Assembly: GCA_947568835.1 (NCBI GenBank)
Contig: OX387612.1
Location: forward strand, 3,658,001 to 3,722,000
Origin: Protonemura montana
Lineage: Eukaryota > Arthropoda > Insecta > Plecoptera > Nemouridae
DNA: 64,000 nt
Reading direction: 5' to 3'
Numbering within the stretch: the first letter of the stretch is position 1; each line of letters begins with the position of its first letter. The notes beneath the pieces were generated by a model. The model saw nothing but the letters and a program-made list of their open reading frames with translations. It was not told the origin of the DNA and did no database searches. Shown here one piece after another: positions 1-12,649 of the stretch. A program made the translations under genes and the position numbers.

Positions 1-106
1 CTTAGCGAGCGATGCGTCATTTTCAATTTCACATATACATATATATATAGGTACAAACAAAAAAAAATAACAAAGCGATTCTAATTTTTTATTTTCTTTT
101 TGTCAG

Positions 107-3100
107 CGTCCTGTCCGGACTTCCGGGATTCGCAAACACATCTGCCGACAGCGAGCTTGATGACGCCTTCAGATGTGACACCGTGTTCTCGTCCAACCCC
201 ATGGATCGAATTATTTTTGCAGACCTTAATGTGATCATCGCTGCTTACCAACAACTTTACTTGTACACACGGCTTCTCGAAATATACATTTACGAAGCGT
301 GGAAGACGCAGACCACCAACCACCAGCTGGGTAAGTTCGACTGAATTCTAGCCAGAGTCTCAAGAATTATTGATCAGCGTTGCAAAATCTTCAAATCTAC
401 TTACCCTAGAGAATCTAGAGAATACATTTCTGTATTTTCAACTCCCTGCGTTTTCCAGCAAAATCAGTAAAATAGTATTGATATTATTTCAAATTTACGC
501 AAAATATTTAGATTTTGCACAACCTTTCTGGAGTTTTTCCGTCAAAATCAATTGATTTTTTTTCACTAATCTTTGCAAAGATGTGAAATAAATAAAAAAT
601 AAGTTGTTATGAAGTTTTTGAGTCCGTATTTTTGTGTTTCTTTCGTTTTTTTATTCACAATTTTCCCTCTTAATTTAGTGAATTTTGTCTGTTTTGCTTT
701 CATCTGTACAACGGATCGGCTTCACATTTTATCATCTCAAAATATCGCTACGTTCATCGTACAAAGCAACCTAAATTGCGTTCTCGAAGACCTATTTATA
801 TAAATGACATTTAAAATTGATAAAATATTCCGTAAATCTAAATTGGTTATCAAAGGTGATAACCGAATTTGCTGACGAGCAAATTCTTTGCAGAGATTTT
901 GAAGGTTTCCTGCAAATTTGATTCAAATTGGCCTGACCATTAGCTGGCAGAAAATAATACACATAAGTAAAGTATTAAAAAAAAAATTCTTCTGGTAGCT
1001 GAATTACATTTTCACTACGCTCATCCAATATTATTCTGCCTGTTAAAAGCATTAGCAATAAGAGTTAAATAGGGAAAAATTTAAACAATGTGCTTTGACA
1101 AAAACTATTTCAACTGGGTTTTGTATGACAAGTGAAGAACAACTAAATTTGTAATTTTGTAAATTTGTAAAGGAAAATTAAATTTCCCGACGTTTCGTAA
1201 CATGCACCTGTTACTTTATCAAGGATTATAGCAGTCCTGACAATTTTCCGATAACAAAAGAACCACAAGAATTGAAAACAATTAGCTGGTTTAAGCTTCC
1301 TAAATGTATATAACTAAAATAATTAGGGTCAATATTAAAAAAATAACAAATTTTGTATTTTCAAAAAAATGACCCCGAAAAGTCAACGTTGTTCACTAAA
1401 TAACGAATAAGATGAGCAGAGACAGGATGAGTAGAAGAAATGCACATTGTTCGCCAACTGATTTGGAGAAATTTTCAGGACTACTTTCACCCTTGATAAA
1501 GTAACAGGCACAAGCAAAAAAACGTTGGGAAATTTAAATGTTAAAATTCAAAGCCCAATTTAAAAAGTTTTTCTCAAAACTAGTGCTAAAGTTAGATAAA
1601 GTAGACTTAAGTCAAAACACTATTTTAGTGACTATTTATATAAGGTATGTTACCTAAACATTTCGTTTTATTTTCAGGTTTCTTGGGTTACAGTGACGAT
1701 ATTACTAAAAGTGTAAAGTATTTCCTGACGAAGAAGACGTGGGCTGATGCTCACGACGCATGCATCGAAAACGATGGCGCTCTCTACACGTTGGACCACT
1801 CAGCTGAGCTCGACAAGGCCCTGGCCGAATTTTATACCACAGAGCAGCCATGGTTCGAAAACCAAAAGCTATTGAGTATGTACCGAAATAATCACAAACT
1901 CTGAAAATTCACTTCCTTAGCTTTAAGTAAATATTCTCATTAAGATCTGTTTTAGAATCTGTTATTAAGTGATCCGTTATGAATCTAACAGTCCATTCAT
2001 TTGTGATTCAGTCGATGTTGTTTCGAAAAATATTTGTTTTCATGGATTTATATCTAAAAATTTAAATATCAAAATTACCGTAGGTACGTTTTCAACTCCA
2101 AAAAGTTAATATTTATAATATGACAACTTTCTTAAATGTTAAATAGTTGTTAAACTATTTAACTGATTTTTCTGAAAATCGCACACAGGCGAGCACGAAA
2201 ATGTGCTCTAATATATTTGTTTAAATCAAAGCAAGCGTTTGGCCGCTATAGCGTGAAAAAACAAACAAACAAACAAAAAGTGATAAGGGAGTGAAATTAA
2301 AGATTTTTCTTCACTTGTTAAGCTTATCAATTATTTGTTTCCTAGATGAGGGCGGAACGGATCTGCGTTGTGGTTACTTCAAGAGAGACTACAAAGGCTT
2401 TGCAATGCAATGGGGAAGTTGCCAAGACCTTCGTCCTTATATCTGCGAGTATACCTCCACAGGTTTAAGTAAAGAAGACAATATTCTAAAGTAAGTATTT
2501 TTTTGACTAATTATTTGATTATTGGGTTTTAACGGCGCACTATTTTGAAAACGGGCATATGGTACTGGTCTAATGGCGTCGGTGAATGAGTGGATCATGA
2601 AAAGAATGGTGATAAACCTAGCCTGTCACCACGTAGCCTACTTCTGTCGAAGAACAAGAACCACCTTAACGTTCCTTCTGAAGGACGGTACAACGCGAAC
2701 AACAGGATTCCTCCACAAATCCATGCTGTCGAGAGGTTGATAAGCAAGGCGAGTGAAGTTGTACTAACTTTTATTTTAATTGTTTTGTAACTTTGTCAAT
2801 ATTATTTAAAGTTATTTGGGAAGGCATTTAAGGGTTAAATAAATATATATATATATGTATATATCTTAACAAAAAATACATTAATAAATAATAATATTTA
2901 TAAAAAAAAAAGTTAAATCAAATAAATAAAATAAAATAAATAAACTTCATATCAATTTATAACAACTGAGATTTTTCCGACAGGACGTCCTCGAAGTCGT
3001 TAGCGAGGATAAGCGATTTGCTACCGCCAGTGAACGTACGCTACACACAAACCAGTCTAGGAGACAGCAGTGCCGACACATACAACACCGTGAAAAACTT

Positions 3101-6100
3101 TGATACTTACAGTTACGATGTCAGCATTGCAACGACTACTTACAATCAGCTTGGTAAGTTTATTAAAAAATACAATTTTAAATTAAACTTTTACTTACTC
3201 AAAGACAACCTGTTGAGCTCATTGAATTCGAAATTAACTAAATTAGTAAATAATATGTTTTAATTTTCAGTACTAGTGTTTCGCAGCGTACGTTAAGTTG
3301 TAGATAAGCTTATTTTACTTAAGTATTTTATTTATTAACGTTCAGTCGGTATTTTCTCATCAATTAATTTGGTAAAAATGTGTAAAAGAGTAGTCCTGGA
3401 AATGTTCATGGAACTACGAACGGTTTTGACAACGGACCTTATGGTAATGGCCATTGCATCGGTGAATGACTTGATGATGATGATGATGATGATGAACCTT
3501 ACCTAGTAAGAATGGAAGGAGGAGAAATCCGGGCCCGGCAGGTAGCCAACTCCTGTCGAATAGCACCAAGGGGACCGAACGTCCCTTCCGAAGGACAGTA
3601 CGATGTGAATAGCAGGATTCCTAAACAAATTCATGCTGTCTAGGAGTTGATAAGCAAGGCGAGCAGTGGCGTGCGGTGGGAATAGAACTTAGGTATGCTA
3701 TTTAAAAAAAACATAGTAGGTACTATTAACATGTCCATAAACATATGCTGCAGCGCAATGTCAGTCCCTACGAAATCCTACAAAAAAACGGCGCCGGCCG
3801 ATGACTAACTGCCTGCAAACATAGATAATGATGATATAAATTAGCCTTCTAGCAAAATGTGTTAAAAAACATCAAATATCTGCGAACCCAATTCGCCTGT
3901 AAATGCTACTGGGCCAGAGTGCAAGATTACGCGAAGTTAGAGGGAGAAGAGCGATGGCAAGTGAGAGAGAACGAGTGAGAGGGAAGTACCCTCTTCCTCT
4001 TCTCTAGCTCAGTGACAGCATGTTAAGAGCCATAAGACCGAGTAACTGCTAAGCTCGCATGTCCGATTATTTATGTCTGCCAAACTTGTAAATGATTATC
4101 GCAAATGATAAACCTACATTCAAATAACCAACGAGTTGATTTGCTCTAGGCATGCGACGCATGCAAGGCGAGCAAGGTCCATCCAGGCAGCAAGTTACTG
4201 TGCTAACTTTTATTCCTCCAACCTCTCTCCCGAACAAAAACTGGTCATGTGTAAGATTGTCACCCATTCAATACCTGACCCAGCTAAGTAAGCCCGGTGC
4301 TAATGACAGTATTACCTGGGTTACGAATCACCGCTCTAGGTCGGGGTCACTGCTTGGTGCTATGGTGGTGCTAGTTAGTGCAGTGCTACTGACAGTAATA
4401 CCAGGGTCACGAATCACCGCTCTAGGTCGGGGTCACTGCTTGGTGCTATGGTGGTGTTAGTTAGCACGGTGCTACTGACAGTAATACCAGGGTTACGAAT
4501 CACCGCTCTAGGTCGGGGTCACTGCTTGGTGCTATGGTGGTGCTAGTAAGTGCAGTGCTACTGACAGTAATACCAGGGTTACGAATCACCGCTCTAGGTC
4601 GGGGTTACTGCTTGGTGCTATGGTGGTGCTAGTTAGCACAGTGCTACTGACAGTAATACCAGGGTCACGAATCACCGCTCTAGGTCGGGGTTACTGCTTG
4701 GTGCTAGGGTGGTGCTAGTTAGCGCAGTGCTACTGACAGTACTACCAGGGTTACGAATCACCGCTCTAGGTCGGGGTTACTGCTTGGTGCTATGGTGGTG
4801 CTAGTTGGCACATTGCTACTGACAGTAATTCTAGGGAAACGAACCACGGCTTTTGGTGAGACCCCAGGGCACTTTACTGCACCCTTTTGATTCACATAAA
4901 GTTTGGTTTCTCTTACAGAATATCTGGCTATCCTTCAAGGATCTGGTAGCAGCGTAAAGTTCTTCCTACAGAAGAAGTCCTGGTATGGTGCAAAGGCTGC
5001 ATGTGAAGCTGAAGGCAGTAAGCTCTACAGGTCTGACCATTCGAAACAGCTTGACAACGCTATGGGATTTTTTTACATGTTTCTAAGACCATGGCTTGAC
5101 TTGAAGAAATCCGGAACTGAAAATAAAGGTAGGTGGAGAAGCAGATTTCTTAGGATTAATTCTTATTTGAATTGCAAACGCTTGCAATGCGCGGGGTATT
5201 TTATTATTATCAACACTAAAACCGTCTCAAAAATTGATGCCCAAACGTGGACTCGAACCCCGATCTCCACCTATCGCGGGTGTTGCTCTAAACCATTGAG
5301 CTACTTGAAAACTGGCTTTTAGAGACGATTTGAGTGTAATTGATGAGAATGACAGATCTCCAAGGAATAGAACCAAGAGACTGTGAATACTTGCAGTCAC
5401 TCTGATTCTAGTGACGCTATATCACGTCACAACATGTCAAACTCGAAAAACTCCAATTTGACGTTGGATTCGTTGCTGTTTTAGAGTCCGCATTTGAGCA
5501 TCAATTTCTGAGACGGTTATAGTGTTGATAATATTAAAAAGCAAATTTCTTCTTTGTGAAAAATAGCTCTCTCTCATTTTTTTTTGTGTTAAGTCAGAGT
5601 CTCAGCGCCTATTAAAGTCCACATTAAAAAAAAGCTTTAGATATCTATTATACCAATTTGAAATGGTCGCGTTTCGTGAGTCACTCGTGACTAACAGATA
5701 AGGCTTGCACAGATATTCCATTCTTATGAGGCAAAGAATACCATGGATAAAGATTGCACAGATATTTCATCCTATGAGGCAAAGACTACCACAGATAAAG
5801 CTTGCACAGATATTCCATCCTTATGAGGCAAAGACTACCACTGATAAAGCTTACACAGATATTCCATCCTTATGGGGCAAAGACTACCACAAATAAAACT
5901 TGCACAGATATTCCATTCTTATGAGGCAAAGACTACCACAGATAAAGCTTGCACAGATTTTCCATCCTTATGAGGCAAAGACTACCACGGATAAAGCTTG
6001 CAGAGATATTCCATCCTTATGAGGCATAGACTACCAAAGATAAAACTTGCACAGATATTCCATCCTTATGAGGCAAAGACTACCACGGATAAAGCTTGCA

Positions 6101-9100
6101 CAGATATTCCATCCTTATGGGGCAAAGACTACCACGGATAAAGCATGCAGAGATATTCCATCCTTATGAGGCAAAGACTACCACAGATAAAGCTTGCACA
6201 GATATTCCATCCTTATGAGGCAAATACAACCACAGATAAAAATTGCACAGATATTCCATCCTTATGAGGCTAAGGCTACCACAGATAAAGCTTGCACAGA
6301 AATTCCATCCTTATGAGGCAAAGGCTACCACAGATAAAGCTTGCACAGATATTCCATTCTTATGAGGCAAAGACTACCACGGATAAAGCTTGCACAGATA
6401 TTCCATCCTTATGGGGCAAAGACTACCACAGATAAAACTTACACAGGTTATCCATCCTTATGGAGCAAAGCCTACCACAGATAAAGCTTGCACAGATATT
6501 CCATCCTTATGAGGCAAAGACTACCACAGATAAAGCTTGCACAGATATTCCATCCTTATGGGGCAAAGACTACCACAGATGAAGCTTACACAGATATTCC
6601 ATCCTAATGAGGCAAAGACTACCACAGATAAAGCTTGCACAGATATTCCATTCTTATGGGGCAAAGACTACCACGGATAAAGCTTGCACAGATATTCCAT
6701 CCTTATGGGGCAAAGACTACCACGGATAAAGCATGCAGAGATATTCCATCCTTATGAGGCAAAGACTGCCACAGATAAAGCTTGCACAGATATTCCATCC
6801 TTATGAGGCAAATACAACCACAGATAAAAATTGCACAGATATTCCATCTTTATGAGGCTAAGGCTACCACAGATAAAGCTTGCACAGAAATTCCATCCTT
6901 ATGAGGCAAAGGCTACCACAGATAAAGCTTGCACAGATATTCCATTCTTATGAGGCAAAGACTACCACGGATAAAGCTTGCACAGATATTCCATCCTTAT
7001 AGGGCATAGACTACCACAGATAAAACTTACACAGGTTATCCATCCTTATGGAGCAAAGCCTACCACAGATAAAGCTTGCACAGATATTCCATCCTTATGA
7101 GGCAAAGACTATCACAGATAAAGCTTGCCCAGATATTCCATCCTTGTGGCTTTTTGCTTAAAAATCTTCATGAAAACAACACCTTTGAACGTCAATCTAA
7201 TAATTCTGTGCTTGGATTTTGGATTGAAGAAAAAGTTATATTTTAATTCATTGGTTATTTTAAAAAGCGGTTTTTCAAAATAGTGAAAAGACGTCAGACC
7301 AGAATTAAAAAATTGTTTTCTAAAATTTAAAAATAATTTAGAACAGCTGTTTTAATGAAACAGAACAAACGCAAACAAAAATGCAAGTACCCGATTTGTT
7401 TACTTGCGCCAAAAATGAAGAAATTCTTAGATCGATTTCTTTTGTTTTCAGCTGGACCTGAGAACTGCGGCCTCCTTCGTGGCGATTTTGCCGCCGGATC
7501 GATAGTCAATTACGCGGATTGCAGCGACCTCAATTACTTTGTTTGTGAGAAGATTACCATAGTAGTACCAACCACAACAGATGCACCCACTACTTTAGAT
7601 CCGACTACTTTAGATCCGACTACTTTAGATCCGACTACTTTAGATCCGACTACTTTAGATCCGACTACTTTAGATCCGACTACTTTAGATCCGACTACTT
7701 TAGATCCGACTACTTTAGATCCGACTACTTTAGATCCGACTACTTTAGATCCGACTACTTTAGATCCGACTACTTTAGATCCGACTACTTTAGATCCGAC
7801 TACTTTAGATCCGACTACTTTAGATCCGACTACTTTAGATCCGACTACTTTAGATCCGACTACTTTAGATCCGACTACTTTAGATCCGACTACTTTAGAT
7901 CCGACTACTTTAGATCCGACTACTTTAGATCCGACTACTTTAGATCCGACTACTTTAGATCCCACAACGGAAGATCCCACAACTTTAGATCCGACTACTT
8001 TAGATCCCACAACGGAAGATCCCACAACTTTAGATCCGACTACTTTAGATCCGACTACTTTAGATCCGACTACTTTAGATCCGACTACTTTAGATCCGAC
8101 TACTTTAGATCCGACTACTTTAGATCCGACTACTTTAGATCCGACTACTTCAGATCCGACTACTTTAGATCCGACTACTTTAGATCCGACTACTTTAGAT
8201 CCGACTACTTTAGATCCGACTACTTTAGATCCGACTACTTTAGATCCGACTACTTTAGATCCCACAACGGAAGATCCCACAACTTTAGATCCGACTACTT
8301 TAGATCCCACAACAATAGAAGTAATTACAACAACCAGACGTCCACGTCCAACTAGACCCCCACGACCAACTGGAGCCCCTTACCAAACTAGACCCCCACG
8401 ACCAACTGGATCACCTACCTCAGTAGGTCCCACACGACCAACCGGACCAACTACCTCAATCAGACCCCCACGACCTACTGTGCCCTTTTTCCCAATAAGA
8501 CCACAAGGTCCATCTCGACCGAATTTCCCAATAAGACTACCACGTCCAACTGGAGCCCATCACCCCACAAGACCCCCACCACGTCCATCTCGACCGAATT
8601 TCCCAATAAGACCACCACGTCCAACTCGACCGAATCGACCAAATCGGCCAGTCCAACAACAAGTCTTCCTGGGACAACTCGCCAGCGGTCAACGATACAA
8701 CGTCACAGTCAATGTGTTCGTCAACTCACTGCGGTCTCTTGCCGATGCAATAAACAGCGACAACTGTAAGTAACACAAGAAAGCCAAGTGTGCAAGTGGA
8801 TTGCGCATGGCGCAAGGTGCAAGGTGCAAGGTGCAAGGTAGGTACAAGGTGTGTATAGTTAAAGGGGCATTTACCTTTCAAAATTATTCTTTACCATAGA
8901 TTTGGAAGATTTAATAATGGCATTTGGACTATAAAAAAAATCTTCTGTGTCCACGGCTGTCCGTGCAGAAATTGCCAAAGTCCGCGTTTTTCGGCTTGGG
9001 TGCTTAGAAAATAAACTCCCATAAGAAATAATCCGTAGTGCTTTTTCGACCCCTAGCACCTAGACAAACCTCTCATCAGATAAAATTCAAATAATTTGAG

Positions 9101-11257
9101 CCGTAGCGGCAGCGACAGTGCTCGGAAGAAAGAATCGGTAGGGAGGGGATAGACTTTTGTCGACTTTGGCCAACGGAGCGGCTGCAGGGAAAGACATTAC
9201 TCTACAAGAGAATCGTACTCAGCTCGCAGATCGCGCCGCGCGAAAAGCCAAAAATCTTGGATAATTAATTGCAGAGCCATTTTTTCAGAAAATTCTTTTA
9301 AATAAGTAAATTTCAATTCATACTAAAGTTACAAATCTATGGTAAAAAATAATTTTGAAGGGTAAATTACCCTTTAACGACATAAAGATCAAACTTGGTG
9401 CTTTATCAAACTTTTAGTTTTAAACCTTTTTTTATGTATTGTTTTTATTCAGTTTCAACATGAGCATGTGTTGCATATTTTGTATTATGGTAAAATAACA
9501 ATGGCAACACATATTGCATTTGACAAAATAAAATAACAATACCTTAAAAAACAATAAAACATATCACACTTTAACTTTTGGAAACAAATTAATTTGCTTC
9601 ATATTGAATTGAATAATTCAAAACTTTTGTGCCCCGGTGGCGTTTTACCAAAATGCAATCTTGAATATCTATATTGGATTTGCAGCCACCCCATTGGCTG
9701 TGACGCCTGCAATCATTATCATCCCCGGAATGTGCACTTGCAATCAAAACTATATGCAGATTTTGTATTGTTTTCCTAGAAATCTATATGATGAGTACGC
9801 ATCGGCGAATTAAGTGTAATGAAATTGCGTAGTGCGTTTGTTTGTTGCCGTCTCGTGACTTGCTGACACGTCCAACGCCTGTGCGAACATAGAAACAGAC
9901 ACGTCCACTAAGATACAAAACAGGCATCGCAATAAGGCATTCAAAAAAAAATACATTGCCGTTAAATATGCCAAGAAGCTAAAAATCTGGACGGAATTGA
10001 TTCATTCACCGAATGACTTGACCCATTTCAATGCATTACCGTAACTTGCAAGATTCGCACTTAAAATTAACTCGTCCATACCATATGTTTAAGGAAACTA
10101 CAGAGGTAATCTATTGCTTTGTTAAGTTTTTCAGTGCAGATCTGTGTACGATAAATGTGGAAAGGATTAGTTTAATAAGGCCTTGGACGTGCAAGTTAAT
10201 GTCGGCCATGTTGGTACTAAAAAGTGCTAAAGTTAAACATTAAAAGTGAATCAATTTAAGTTCCTTGTCCTCACGACGCTACGCCACCCGTTGTTCCTTG
10301 CGTTTGTGATGCATTATTTAACTTTAGGTTGAAGTTTTATTTATTTTTTCATTTTGAACTGAAAAATTTAATTTTCCATTTCATGTTGCTGCATCCGTCT
10401 ACCACTTGCGCTTGTTGTCAAATGAACTTTAAAGCCAAAGTACGAACGACACTATAATAAATTTAAAAATAATTTAAACAAAGCCAATTTCAGCTTGAGG
10501 GCCGAGTAGTCGGTGGCATGTAAATAACCAAAACTGTCCGCTTATTTGTTAGATGTTTAGCAAGCGCTTATCACCAAAAGCATATTTTTTTCTTTTTTGA
10601 TAATCTGTTAATTACTTAACTTTCTCCTGAAAAACTAGCATTAAAAGTCAGTGTTAAGTTGTTATCACCAGGGTAACAGCCATAGCAAATCTAAATAACA
10701 CTGTCTTTGATTATGATATTAAGACTCATGTCTACTTTATCTGATTTAAGCCCTAGTTTTGACAAACACTTTTTAAACTGGGTTTTGAATGCTAAGTGAA
10801 GAACAACAAAATTTCCCTGTCTGTGATAAGTTGTCAAAGCTTAAACTTTTAGGCGTTACACCTAAAATCGATTTGCAAGCATGAGAGCAAATATTCTCAT
10901 AATATGTGTCACATATGACATGACCACAGATGGGAATAAACGGTGAGTGATGTTTGACTTAATTCCTTCCATTTTTCAGCAATTCGTTCAGAACTCCGTG
11001 ACCTTCCCGAGTTACTTCTGGCTAAACTCATCGCCCTGGGCGAGAAGAGGGTGCTGTTCGAGGAACGGTGGCCGACGATGTCTGAAGAAGATCAGCTAAC
11101 TTTTGTTACCAACATTGAGCGGTACACGGAAGATTTGAAGAAGCTGGTCAATGAACGAAGTCTACTGACAAAGTACTTTAGTTACAATAAAGGAGAGCGT
11201 CAACTGATCACTGTTAAACTGGACGAGATGGTAGAATTCATGACTCCTTACTTCTAG
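107..11257 (+). CDS. C-type lectin-like mucin protein, gene A (5' end outside window)
   Basis: Exons: 107-330, 1678-1875, 2346-2490, 2984-3153, 4919-5128, 7452-8765, 10980-11257 (stop TAG). All borders are GT-AG and phases agree (about 845 residues in the window). Comparison with gene B shows two upstream exons with the signal peptide are missing. Order: a pre-domain exon ending in a QLG motif; CTLD1 split over two exons with four canonical cysteines (TWADAHDAC, LRC, GSC, YICEY); a second pre-domain exon ending YNQLG; CTLD2 (SWYGAKAAC, ENC, ADC, FVCEK); 48 PTTLD-type repeats; a Pro/Arg-rich stretch; and a hydrophilic, probably helical C-terminal domain ending MTPYF. No EPN or QPD sugar-binding motif is visible, so sugar binding is doubtful. 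Probably a secreted, O-glycosylated extracellular-matrix or mucus protein. Family assignment is firm; function is inferred. Confidence 0.85.
1087..1618. mobile_element. Foldback element family FB1, long copy in intron of gene A
   Basis: Two arms in opposite orientation share the motifs AAATTTCCCGACGTTTCGTA and AACTGGGTTTTG or their complements. A matching copy sits in the equivalent intron of gene B (about 20750-21208), so the insertion predates the gene duplication. No coding capacity was seen. Confidence 0.6.
2518..2776 (-). mobile_element. 5S-rRNA-derived SINE, truncated (body and tail)
   Basis: Read on the minus strand it contains the body of the family (GACAGCATGGATTTGTGGAG, the run around CCGTCCTTC) and the long tail that includes GACGCCATTAGACCAGT. 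The 5S head is missing. Gene B has the same truncated copy at 24123-24392, so it predates the duplication. Confidence 0.7.
3424..3665 (-). mobile_element. 5S-SINE body fragment
   Basis: A diverged minus-strand body fragment with the ATGATGATG-rich 3' portion and the CTTCGG/CCGAAGG region. It is matched in gene B at about 24998-25165. Confidence 0.55.
4197..4290 (-). mobile_element. 5S-SINE head fragment
   Basis: Minus strand carries the 5S box C-like region (TTGAATGGGTGAC) and the CCAGTTTTTGTTCGGGAGAG segment. It runs straight into the 86-bp array. Gene B has the same arrangement at about 26340-26430. Confidence 0.55.
4300..4850 (+). repeat. 86-bp minisatellite, about 6 copies, intron of gene A
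   Basis: Period is about 86 bp. Each unit contains CGCTCTAGGTCGGGGT, GGTGCTATGGTGGTGCTAGT and CTACTGACAGTAATACCAGG. The same unit makes a longer array at 44195-45310 in the aminopeptidase gene and a stub at 26430-26570 in gene B. Confidence 0.9.
5150..5490 (-). mobile_element. Composite SINE with internal tRNA-like domain
   Basis: Minus strand reads: a non-tRNA 5' block (about 5340-5490), then a tRNA-like part with A-box-like TAGCTCAATGG and B-box-like GGGGTTCGAGTCC, then a 3' block containing TTTTTGAGACGGTTTTAGTG. Related copies lie at 19190, 46720, 55327 and 63270. It is not a functional tRNA: the nucleotide before the presumed anticodon is not U and the domain is embedded in a repeat. Confidence 0.7.
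5703..7146 (+). repeat. 49-bp minisatellite, about 29 copies, intron of gene A
   Basis: Unit of 49 bp contains GATAAAGCTTGCACAGATAT and CCATCCTTATGAGGCAAAGA. Units differ by single substitutions (GAGGC or GGGGC, CACAG or CACGG). Gene B has the same array in the same intron (27005-27820, about 17 copies), and an inverted array lies at 11540-12045. Confidence 0.95.
7586..8305 (+). repeat. Coding 15-bp minisatellite (48 PTTLD-type units) in gene A
   Basis: Exactly 720 bp in phase with the coding frame, or 48 pentapeptides. Nearly all are PTTLD encoded by an almost invariant CCGACTACTTTAGAT. A few are PTTED (CCCACAACGGAAGAT) and one is PTTSD. Such uniformity at silent sites means recent expansion or ongoing homogenisation, so copy number is likely to vary between individuals. 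Two adjacent Thr next to Pro in each unit suggest dense O-glycosylation; one Asp per unit makes the tract acidic. Confidence 0.95.
8863..9373. mobile_element. Kolobok-like non-autonomous transposon
   Basis: Terminal inverted repeats of about 40 bp start AGGGGCATTTACC, and the other end mirrors them. The element is flanked by TTAA at 8859-8862 and 9374-9377. TTAA target duplication with an RRRG-type terminus is the Kolobok pattern. A longer relative is at 21510-22622. It lies in the intron between the mucin exon and the last exon of gene A. Confidence 0.65.
9378..10979 (+). other. Remainder of last intron of gene A
   Basis: No gene seen. One FB1 foldback arm lies at about 10728-10835 (GACTCATGTCTACTTTATCT, AACTGGGTTTTGAATGCTAA). 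The final 100 bp match the equivalent intron end in gene B. Confidence 0.6.
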
Positions 11258-11539
11258 GTGTTATTACAGACAGACAGACGCTGACGATTAATTCTGCTTT
11301 GCAATTGGCTGCCAGGAATCTTACAGAATGCCAATCCTGCACGTCGTGAAGCCATTCTTAGAGCTCATTGGCACAAATAATTAGGAACTCAGCCGATTTA
11401 TAGCGTTATCATAAAATTTAAAAGTGAAACAATGTTTTTTTTTCGCCATTGGAAATTACTACAATGCTAACGCATTTTGGCAAGAGTTTTCTAGCCAACT
11501 CCACTGATCGTTTTGCACTTGCCCAAGCAAATAGAATAC

Positions 11540-12045
11540 CTAGGCAAGCCCTATCTATTAGAGCTTTGCCTCATAAAGATGGAAAATCTGTGCAAGCTTT
11601 ATCTGTAGTAGTCTTTGCCACATAAGGATGGAATATCTGTGTAAGCTTCATCTGTGGAAGTCTTTGCCCCATAAGGATGGAATATCTGTGCAAGCTTTAT
11701 CTGTGGTAGTCTTTGCCTCATAAGGATGGAATATCTGTGTAAGCTTCATATGTGGAAGTCTTTGCCCCATAAGGATGGAATATCTGTGCAAGCTTTATCT
11801 GTGGTAGTCTTTGCCCCATAAGGATGGAATATCTGTGCAAGCTTTATCTGTGGTAGTCTTTGCCTCATAAGGATGGAATATCTGTGCAAGCTTTATCTGT
11901 GGTAGTCTTTGCCCCATAAGGATGGAATATCTGTGCAAGCTTTATCTGTGGTAGTCTTTGCCCCATAAGGATGGAATATTTGTGCAAGCTTTATCCGTGG
12001 TAGCGTTTGCCACATAAGGATGGAATATTTGTGTACATTTTATTT
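11540..12045 (-). repeat. 49-bp minisatellite, inverted, about 10 copies
   Basis: Same 49-bp unit as at 5703-7146 but on the other strand (CAAGCTTTATCTGTGGTAGT, CATAAGGATGGAATATCTGT). It lies 280 bp after the stop codon of gene A. Confidence 0.95.
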
Positions 12046-12109
12046 GTCAAAAAATAAAGACAATTTTGAGTTCGCACATTTTTTACAACGGATCCTTATC
12101 AAAGTAATA

Positions 12110-12315
12110 TTTGCGTCGGTAGATGCACTACAAATGAACCTAACCTAGTCTATAAGGGAGGAGGGAAAATCCTGGTGCTGACATGTTGCCTTCTCCTGTC
12201 GAAGAGCACCAAGGGGTCAGCCGGCCTAGCGTCCCTTCCGAATGTTAGTTCAACGCGTACAACAGGATTCCTCCACAAATCCATGCTAGTGAGAGGTTGA
12301 TAAGCAAGGTGAGTA
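12110..12315 (-). mobile_element. 5S-SINE fragment (body)
   Basis: Minus strand carries the body with CATGGATTTGTGGAGGAATC and GGAAGGGACG. Head and long tail are missing. Confidence 0.6.
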
Positions 12316-12649
12316 GGGATAAAGGCCCCTTTGCCAGCTTAATGAGCAACACGTGTTCGTTTCTTGTCCATCTCGATTTCTCAGCGGTAAGCCTCACGGC
12401 ACAGGACACATCTTTTACACCCTTGAAAAAAATTAAATCCAAAATTTGTTTGAAAATTAGTAGATATTTTGTACCTCATAAAAAAAAATCATAGAAATTC
12501 ATGAAAGAGAAGGATTCTTACATGATTGAATGAATGAAATTTGATTACATTCTTAGAATTTTTACAAATTCGGTGCCATATTGTACAGTGATTAATAATA
12601 CTTAAAACTAACTTATTTCTAACACTCGATTACTAAATAATTTACATGA

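Noticed and set aside
5703..7146. CRISPR-like appearance of regular repeats
   Set aside because: Units are contiguous with no unique spacers, and the genome is eukaryotic. These are minisatellites.
7534..8310. 258-residue minus-strand open frame of VVGSK repeats
   Set aside because: It is the antisense of the coding PTTLD repeats. The 15-bp period keeps all frames open.
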